Source: Gammaproteobacteria bacterium (GTDB lineage Bacteria > Pseudomonadota > Gammaproteobacteria > Pseudomonadales > Pseudohongiellaceae). From it: a DNA stretch of 6,697 nucleotides. The position numbers and the translations under genes are program-made. Location of the stretch: assembly GCA_016762995.1 (NCBI GenBank), contig JAESUT010000054.1:1-6697 (forward strand). The letters run 5' to 3'. Positions 6,464 through 6,697 of this stretch are shown piece after piece. Below the pieces are notes generated by a model. The model was not told the origin of the DNA, did not search any database, and saw only the letters and a list, made by a program, of their open reading frames with translations. Numbering within the stretch: position 1 is the first letter of the stretch; every line of letters begins with the position of its first letter.

Positions 6464-6697
6464 GGAATGTGAAGGCTGGTTGTGAGCAATTGCATATCTC
6501 TCCCTTTGTTCGAGTTATAGGGACCCTGATGGGGAGAGATTGATTCAAATCAGCTTTGGCTGATTTTCACCATTACGAGATGTAGCCATAACTTTGTTGC
6601 GGAAGGTCGAAAGAATCACCCGGGCTCTGATGGCTCGCTGGTGCGAGTCTTGATTGCTGCGCAATCGATCGAACTGGAGAGTTCAAATCTTCATCCT
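6464..6697. repeat. Tandem structured repeat, copy 2 (reaches the window edge)
   Basis: Second copy, 234 bases visible. Relative to copy 1 it carries an extra GCATATCTCT after GAGCAATT and lacks one base near 6591. The three hairpins are retained: 6547-6566 (loop TTTG instead of TTAG), 6634-6647 (loop TGGT instead of TGGC) and 6652-6666 (unchanged). In the first two hairpins the only change is in the loop. The copy stops at the same motif as copy 1, which here coincides with the window edge, so its true end and any further copies cannot be seen. Confidence 0.85.

Noticed and set aside
6192..6697. CRISPR array
   Set aside because: The units are over 220 bases, diverged and separated by one 47-base spacer; CRISPR repeats are short and nearly identical.

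Overview
The window looks like a chromosomal segment of a gammaproteobacterium with moderate G+C content. The main clue is a long tail-specific protease with E. coli Prc/Tsp architecture. Supporting clues are a compact modABC operon and what looks like a ModE-type operator. I cannot name the genus from the sequence alone.

Left part (1-2109, minus strand): a molybdate ABC transporter operon in the order modA-modB-modC. The genes overlap by 1 base (modA/modB, TAGTG) and 4 bases (modB/modC, ATGA), so they are very probably translated from one mRNA. modC runs off the left edge of the window. In front of modA lie a near-consensus sigma70 promoter (2081-2109) and, over its predicted start point, an inverted repeat at 2053-2076 that resembles the ModE (molybdate-responsive repressor) operator. 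This arrangement implies that the furthest-upstream modA start is wrong and that translation begins near 2041.

Middle (2276-3478, plus strand): a solitary tyrosine recombinase, transcribed divergently from modA, with a complete catalytic set (R, K, HxxR, H, Y). No other mobile-element gene and no tRNA gene is visible beside it. After a 193-base gap follows prc (3672-5894, plus strand), a periplasmic carboxy-terminal processing protease with a signal peptide, a PDZ domain, a Ser/Lys catalytic site and an unusually acidic C-terminal stretch.

Right part (5895-6697): no convincing gene. It holds a hairpin with an 8-A run, shaped as a terminator for minus-strand transcription, then a perfect 14-base inverted repeat, then about 200 bases of unassigned sequence. 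It ends with two tandem copies of a structured repeat of about 225-234 bases, the second of which reaches the window edge. Three hairpins are kept in both copies, and in two of them the only differences between copies fall in the loop. No reading frame survives between copies. This array is the least explained part of the window.
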